Source: Streptomyces cinnamoneus (GTDB taxonomy: Bacteria > Actinomycetota > Actinomycetes > Streptomycetales > Streptomycetaceae). From it: a stretch of 64,000 nucleotides of DNA. Shown in pieces: positions 60,233 to 64,000 of this stretch (position 1 is its first letter; each line of letters starts with the position of its first letter). The stretch lies in assembly GCF_002939475.1 (NCBI RefSeq), contig NZ_PKFQ01000001.1, positions 4,647,001-4,711,000 on the forward strand, read 5' to 3'. The notes beneath the pieces were generated by a model. That model saw nothing but the letters and a program-made list of their open reading frames with translations, had not been told where the DNA came from and ran no database searches. The position numbers and the translations under genes are program-made.

Positions 60233-60280
60233 GCATACATCTAGTGCTGGGCCTCGGAGGCACCCCCACATGTTGTGTCG
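60233..60280 (-). promoter_or_regulatory. tandem NrdR boxes and promoter of nrdAB
   Basis: Two 16-bp elements read on the minus strand as CGACACAACATGTGGG (60265-60280) and AGCACTAGATGTATGC (60233-60248). Both resemble the NrdR consensus ACACTATATATTGTGT, and their centres are 32 bp apart, three helical turns, as required by NrdR. The second overlaps -10-like TAGATG/TATGCT, so a start near 60222 would begin the riboswitch RNA. Confidence 0.7.
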
Positions 60281-60531
60281 GGCCGTCATGAAGTGGTTGC
60301 GGAATGTGGTAGCGGGGTGGGGTGTTGGGGTGTTCCGGGAGAGCCGTCACGGGGCGTGGGAGGACGCGCGGGGGCCCCGGTGTGCCGGGTGACGGGAAGG
60401 GTGCGGCGAGGGCGCCAGAGGGGTGGCTGGGGGCCTTCGGGGGGTGCTTCGGCCGGCCCCGGCCGGGTGCCGGGGAGGTTGCCCCGGTCGGCGCCCGTCG
60501 GGCCCGGCGCGGGGGTGGGGGGAACGACGAA
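60281..60531. other. gene-free G-rich spacer between nrdAB promoter and mctP terminator
   Basis: About 250 bp with runs of G on the plus strand (e.g. GGGGTGGGGTG-like stretches). Open frames here extend only as antisense to mctP and lack ribosome-binding sites. I see no gene or further regulatory site. Confidence 0.5.
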
Positions 60532-60577
60532 CGACCGCGCCGCCCGGCCGGTGGAACCGGTCCGGGCGGCGCGGTCG
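60532..60577 (-). terminator. terminator after the mctP-like gene
   Basis: CGACCGCGCCGCCCGG pairs with CCGGGCGGCGCGGTCG, a perfect 16-bp stem; the 14-nt loop holds a smaller CCGGT/ACCGG pairing. It lies 34 bp past the mctP stop, with a weak TTCGTCGTT run following on the minus strand. Confidence 0.75.
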
Positions 60578-60610
60578 GCCGCGGCTGCTCGGGTGGAGGA
60601 GGCGGAAGCC

Positions 60611-62242
60611 TCAGTGGCCTCCCGGCACCCCCGCCGTCGCCGGGGGCAGCTCCCGCTCCACGCCCGGGTCGCCCGCGTCGGCGGTGTAGTCCGACGGCTT
60701 CGTCTGGTCCACGCCGTCCGGGGCGCCCACCGCCTTCAGGACGAAGGTGAGGACGACGACCACGAGGACGTTCAGGACGAAGGCGGTCAGACCGATGTAT
60801 CCCTTCTCACCGATCAGCGGGATCAGGTTCGTGTTGCCGAAGTGGTCCTGGGTCGCGCTCGGCGTGTCGTACGCCCGCCAGGTCCCGTACGCCATGCCGG
60901 CCGCCCAGCCCGCCAGCAGCGCCCAGCGGTGGAACCAGCGCGTGAAGAGCCCGCCCACCAGGGCCGGGACGGTCTGGAGGATCCAGATGCCACCCAGCAG
61001 CTGGAAATTGATGGCCACTGTTTTGTCCATCGTGAGGACGAAGACCAGCGCGCCCACCTTCACCAGCAGGGAGGCCAGCTTGGACACCTTCGCCTCGTGC
61101 GCCGGCGTCGCGTCCGGCTTGAGGAAGTCCTTGTAGATGTTGCGGGTGAAGAGGTTCGCCGCCGCGATCGACATGATCGCCGCCGGGACGAGCGCGCCGA
61201 TGCCTATCGCCGCGAAGGCCACGCCGGTGAACCAGTCGGGGAACATGTCCTCGAACAGCTGGGGGATCGCCAGCTGGCCGTTCTTCACCTTCACCCCGGC
61301 CGCGATGGCCATGAAGCCCAGCATCGCCAGCAGGCCCAGCATGAGCGAGTAGAGGGGGAGGATGGTGGTGTTGCGGCGGATGACGTTGCGGCTCCTGCTG
61401 GAGAGGACGGCCGTCACCGAGTGGGGGTAGAGGAAGAGGGCCATCGCGGAGCCCATGGCCAGCGTGGCGTACGCCCACTGGGCGTCGGGTCCGGGGACGA
61501 GGGAGCCGCGCGGCTTGCCGGTGGCCGGGTTCTTTGCGGAGAAGGCCTCGCCCGCCTTCGCGAAGATGTCGTCGAATCCGCCCAGTTTGATGGGGATGTA
61601 GATGATCGCCACCACGATGACGATGTAGATCAGGGCGTCCTTGACGAACGCGATCAGCGCCGGTGCGCGCAGGCCGGACGAGTAGGTGTACGCCGCGAGC
61701 ACGCCGAAGGCGATGAGCAGGGGAAGGTCCTTGACGAACCAGTTCGCGTCCGCCCCGCCGCCGACGCCCATGACGTCGAGCACCGCCTGGATGCCCACCA
61801 GTTGCAGCGCGATGTACGGCATCGTCGCGAGGATGCCGGTCAGGGCCAGGGCGAGCGAGAGGCCCTTCGAGCCGAACCGGCCCCGGACGAAGTCCGAGGA
61901 GGTGACGTATCCGTGCCGGTGGGCGACCGACCACAGGCGGGGGAGGAAGGTGAAGACCAGCGGATAGCACAGGATCGTGTACGGCACCGCGAAGAACCCG
62001 GCCGCGCCGCCCGCGTAAATGGCGGCCGGTACGGCTACGAACGTATACGCGGTATAGAGGTCGCCGCCCAGCAGGAACCAGGTGACCCAGGTACCGAACG
62101 AACGGCCGCCGAGGCCCCATTCGTCGAGGTTTTCCGCGTTCTCGGCCCGCCGCCATTTCGCGGCCATGAAGCCCATGACGGTGACCGCGAGGAAGAAGAA
62201 GATGAACACGGCGAGTGCCACGCCGTTGACGCCGTCCTTCAT
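60611..62242 (-). CDS. sodium:solute symporter family permease, MctP-like monocarboxylate uptake
   Basis: 543 residues with about 13 membrane helices of the LeuT-fold SSS family (LGGRSFGTWVTWFLLGGDLY near 44, GPDAQWAYATLAMGSAMALF in the middle). The best known relative is rhizobial MctP, which takes up lactate, pyruvate and other monocarboxylates; substrate here is inferred. The C-terminal tail is hydrophilic. It is coupled by ATGA to the small DUF3311 protein, a constant companion in actinobacteria. Confidence 0.87.
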   Translation of the reverse strand: MKDGVNGVALAVFIFFFLAVTVMGFMAAKWRRAENAENLDEWGLGGRSFGTWVTWFLLGGDLYTAYTFVAVPAAIYAGGAAGFFAVPYTILCYPLVFTFLPRLWSVAHRHGYVTSSDFVRGRFGSKGLSLALALTGILATMPYIALQLVGIQAVLDVMGVGGGADANWFVKDLPLLIAFGVLAAYTYSSGLRAPALIAFVKDALIYIVIVVAIIYIPIKLGGFDDIFAKAGEAFSAKNPATGKPRGSLVPGPDAQWAYATLAMGSAMALFLYPHSVTAVLSSRSRNVIRRNTTILPLYSLMLGLLAMLGFMAIAAGVKVKNGQLAIPQLFEDMFPDWFTGVAFAAIGIGALVPAAIMSIAAANLFTRNIYKDFLKPDATPAHEAKVSKLASLLVKVGALVFVLTMDKTVAINFQLLGGIWILQTVPALVGGLFTRWFHRWALLAGWAAGMAYGTWRAYDTPSATQDHFGNTNLIPLIGEKGYIGLTAFVLNVLVVVVLTFVLKAVGAPDGVDQTKPSDYTADAGDPGVERELPPATAGVPGGH

Positions 62243-62508
62243 CGGCCCGCACCCCTTCCGCGCGTCCGCTCATGACGTCGTACGAGCACGTAGGCGATGA
62301 CCGTGAGCAGGGTCGATATGACGACCCACAGCATCTGGTACCAGTAGAAGAAGGGGATTCCTATAAAGGACGGGGTGACCCGGGCATAGGAGCCGACCCA
62401 CAGCATCGCCACGAAGGGGATCGCGAGGCATACGCCCGCGACGAACAGCGGAACGGGCACGACCGGTTTGCGGCCGTCCGCGGGTGGTTGCTCGGGTGGT
62501 TCCGACAT
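62239..62508 (-). CDS. DUF3311 small membrane protein, symporter partner
   Basis: 89 residues: a Pro-rich cytosolic start, two membrane helices (VPLFVAGVCLAIPFVAMLWV and FFYWYQMLWVVISTLLTVIA), and a basic tail. DUF3311 genes regularly precede SSS-family symporters, as here with an ATGA overlap, in the same way as small subunits of pantothenate-type symporters. Probably an accessory subunit. The ATG at 62508 is used; no strong ribosome-binding site is seen. Confidence 0.85.
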   Translation of the reverse strand: MSEPPEQPPADGRKPVVPVPLFVAGVCLAIPFVAMLWVGSYARVTPSFIGIPFFYWYQMLWVVISTLLTVIAYVLVRRHERTRGRGAGR

Positions 62509-62670
62509 GCGGTGACTCCGTCCCTGCGCGATCACTTGCGTAATGCGCAGGAAATCTAGGGGAGGGAGCCTCCGGACGTCACCCCCTATCCGCATATCGG
62601 TATGACAACGCCGCGGGGCCGGGGGCGGCGGTGTCGCCCGCCGCCGTCCGGCCCGTACCGCGCGCGGCGC

Positions 62671-63174
62671 TCAGCGACCCGTCTCCCCGCGGTTCACGGC
62701 CATCACCACCACGGCCCCCGCCATGATCAGACGATCCGTCAAGGCGTCTATCTGCCGTCGCTGTTCGGCCGGCAGCCGCCAGTCCTCCCACCACGAGGTC
62801 TCCTGCGCCGAGGGCGGTGCCTGCCACTCGGCGGCCCAGTCCTGGGCGAGCTGCGCGGCGAGGGGGACGGCCGAGCGGGCCAGGTTCGCGTACGCGGCCA
62901 GGAGCGCCACCATGGGGCCGTCCGCCAGCCAGTCGCGCCAGGCCGCCAGCAGCCCGTCCGCGAGGTGGGACACGTCCTCCAGCCACAGCACGTGCTGGGT
63001 CACCCAGCCCTGGGGGCTGGGGCAGGCGGGCATGCCCGGCAGGAGGCGGGGCGGCAGTCCGTCGCGACGGGTCAGGAAGTCCCGGGCGAGGGTCAGCTCG
63101 TAGTCCGAAGGGGTCCAGGAGCGCTCATTGAGGGCGATCGCGGCGGCATCGACGGCATCGACGGCGTGGCTCAT
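62671..63174 (-). CDS. hypothetical protein
   Basis: 167 residues, helical, with Trp- and Ala-rich segments (WLEDVSHLADGLLAAWRDWLADG, in part) and no cysteine motif or membrane segment of note. The N-terminus VDAVDAVDAA comes from a threefold GACGGCATC repeat in the DNA. It may be a Streptomyces-specific protein; I do not recognise it. ATG at 63174 follows GGTGGCGGG. Confidence 0.65.
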   Translation of the reverse strand: MSHAVDAVDAAAIALNERSWTPSDYELTLARDFLTRRDGLPPRLLPGMPACPSPQGWVTQHVLWLEDVSHLADGLLAAWRDWLADGPMVALLAAYANLARSAVPLAAQLAQDWAAEWQAPPSAQETSWWEDWRLPAEQRRQIDALTDRLIMAGAVVVMAVNRGETGR

Positions 63175-63284
63175 CCCGCCACCGTACGTGGTCGCTTCCG
63201 GCGGTCCGGGCTCCAGGGCCAAGTCGTGCACCGGACCCCTACGCGACACCCACGGGACGCCCCCCCCGGGGCGCCGCCCGGCCA

Positions 63285-63314
63285 GGGGTCACTCGGCCGG
63301 GGGTCACTCGGCCG
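63285..63314. repeat. 15-bp perfect tandem duplication at the dasR stop codon
   Basis: GGGGTCACTCGGCCG occurs twice head to tail (63285-63299 and 63300-63314). The dasR stop codon is in the copy nearer the gene; the second copy lies immediately beyond it in the same frame. Confidence 0.85.
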
Positions 63315-64000
63315 GGCGGCGCAGCCGGGCCACGAACTTGTACCGGTCGCCCCGGTACACCGACCTGACCCACTCCACCGGCTTGCCCTCCGCGTCCAGC
63401 GAGTGGCGGGAGAGCATGAGCATGGGCAGGCCCACGTCCGTGCCCAGCAGGCCCGCCTCGCGGGGCGTGGCCAGGGACGTCTCGATGGTCTCCTCCGCCT
63501 CGGCGAGGTGGATGCCGTACACCTCGGCGAGGGCCGTGTAGAGCGAGGTGTACTTCGCCAGGCTCCGGCGCAGGGCCGGGAAGCGCTTCGCCGACAGATG
63601 GGTGGTCTCGATGGCCATGGGCTCGCCGCTGGCGAGTCGCAGCCGTTCGATGCGCAGGACGCGGCCGCCCGTGGTGATGTCCAGCAGCCGGGCGAGGCGG
63701 TCGTCGGCGGTGACGTAGCCGATGTCGAGGAGCTGGGAGGTGGGCTCCAGGCCCTGGGCGCGCATGTCCTCCGTGTAGGAGGTCAGTTGCAGCGCCTGGG
63801 AGACCTTCGGCTTCGCGACGAAGGTCCCCTTGCCCTGGATGCGCTCCAGCCGCCCCTCGACGACCAGTTCCTGGAGGGCCTGACGCACCGTGGTGCGCGA
63901 GGTGTCGAACTCGGCGGCGAGCGTGCGCTCCGGGGGGACCGGGGTGCCCGGGGGCATGGTTTCGGTCATTTCCAGCAAGTGGCGTTTGAGGCGGTAATAC
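63304..64000 (-). CDS. dasR: GntR/HutC-family regulator DasR (partial, N-terminus outside window)
   Basis: About 231 residues remain; the reading frame runs open to the right edge (YYRLKRHLLEMTETMPPGT), so only ~20 N-terminal residues are missing. The wHTH is VPPERTLAAEFDTSRTTVRQ with GRLERIQGKGTF, and the HutC/UTRA effector domain has LRIERLRLASGEPMAIETT and VEWVRSVYRGDRYKFVAR. The sequence agrees closely with Streptomyces DasR, the GlcNAc-6-phosphate-sensing repressor of chitin/GlcNAc uptake and antibiotic synthesis. No dasABC genes are in the window. Confidence 0.92.
   Translation of the reverse strand, partial: YYRLKRHLLEMTETMPPGTPVPPERTLAAEFDTSRTTVRQALQELVVEGRLERIQGKGTFVAKPKVSQALQLTSYTEDMRAQGLEPTSQLLDIGYVTADDRLARLLDITTGGRVLRIERLRLASGEPMAIETTHLSAKRFPALRRSLAKYTSLYTALAEVYGIHLAEAEETIETSLATPREAGLLGTDVGLPMLMLSRHSLDAEGKPVEWVRSVYRGDRYKFVARLRRPAE

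Noticed and set aside
60275..62275. 666-codon plus-strand frame over the symporter genes
   Set aside because: Antisense to mctP and DUF3311; Arg/Gly/Gln-rich, without domains, whereas the minus strand encodes a clear 13-helix transporter.

Overview
This window reads as Streptomyces chromosomal DNA. It is very GC-rich with strongly GC-biased third codon positions, uses many GTG starts and ATGA/GTGA stop-start overlaps, and carries actinobacterial marker genes: whiB7/wblC, sigR-rsrA, mycoredoxin, an actinobacterial hisN, the nrdAB operon and dasR. From memory, the order resembles the S. coelicolor segment running roughly from SCO5180 to dasR (SCO5231); that correspondence was not computed. I see no prophage, insertion sequence, CRISPR array or other obvious sign of recent transfer. 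This is core chromosome, so most of what is novel lies in regulation and in a few poorly characterised conserved genes.

Layout. 0-4.1 kb: a secreted alpha/beta hydrolase (cut by the left edge), a molybdate uptake operon with a fused permease/ATPase, and a MerR-like HTH/Mop-domain regulator. 4.1-7.5 kb: a kinase-like/LPG-flippase-type membrane fusion and an alkyltransferase-like (ATL) DNA-repair protein. 7.6-20.9 kb: a DNA repair and stress block in the same order as around Mycobacterium Rv3202c-Rv3197A: adnA, adnB, M20 dipeptidase, nudC, mrx1 (opposite strand, behind a perfect sigma-R-type promoter), uvrD2, and then wblC behind a roughly 500-nt leader with a translated upstream ORF and an intrinsic terminator. 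21-34.7 kb: small zinc-ribbon protein, ABC1 kinase, ThiF-like protein, YgjP-like metallopeptidase, a three-gene AIM24/TerD operon, Nudix hydrolase, DUF2342 metalloprotease, SDR, moaE, PDZ/Lon-type protease and a PPA1309-family protein. 34.8-40.3 kb: a UPF0182 membrane protein and a Sel1/TPR protein bracketed by two identical initiator tRNA genes.

40.3-50 kb: catR and a catalase with an operator palindrome between -35 and -10, a CBS protein, hisN, TetR plus SugE-type SMR exporter, rsgA, aroA, an M50 peptidase, a SRAP protein and a small hydrolase. 49.8-55.2 kb: sigR-rsrA with a sigma-R autoregulatory promoter and two sigR starts, two HD/HD-GYP membrane proteins and a TPR protein. 55.3-64 kb: def, a YciI-family gene whose start lies inside a large terminator-like hairpin, nrdB and nrdA behind tandem NrdR boxes and a cobalamin riboswitch, a mctP-like symporter with its DUF3311 partner, a hypothetical gene, and dasR (cut by the right edge).

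How the parts connect. The window combines thiol-oxidative stress control (sigR/rsrA, mycoredoxin), ribosome-targeting antibiotic response (wblC), peroxide defence (catR/catalase), DNA end repair (AdnAB, UvrD2, ATL, SRAP), vitamin B12-controlled deoxynucleotide supply (nrdAB) and GlcNAc/antibiotic control (dasR). WblC is reported to feed into sigR expression, so both ends of that link lie within 30 kb. The most rewarding places to look are the wblC leader, the hairpin over the yciI start, the AIM24 trio, the kinase/flippase fusion, and the repeat-rich spacer at 24.85-25.05 kb.
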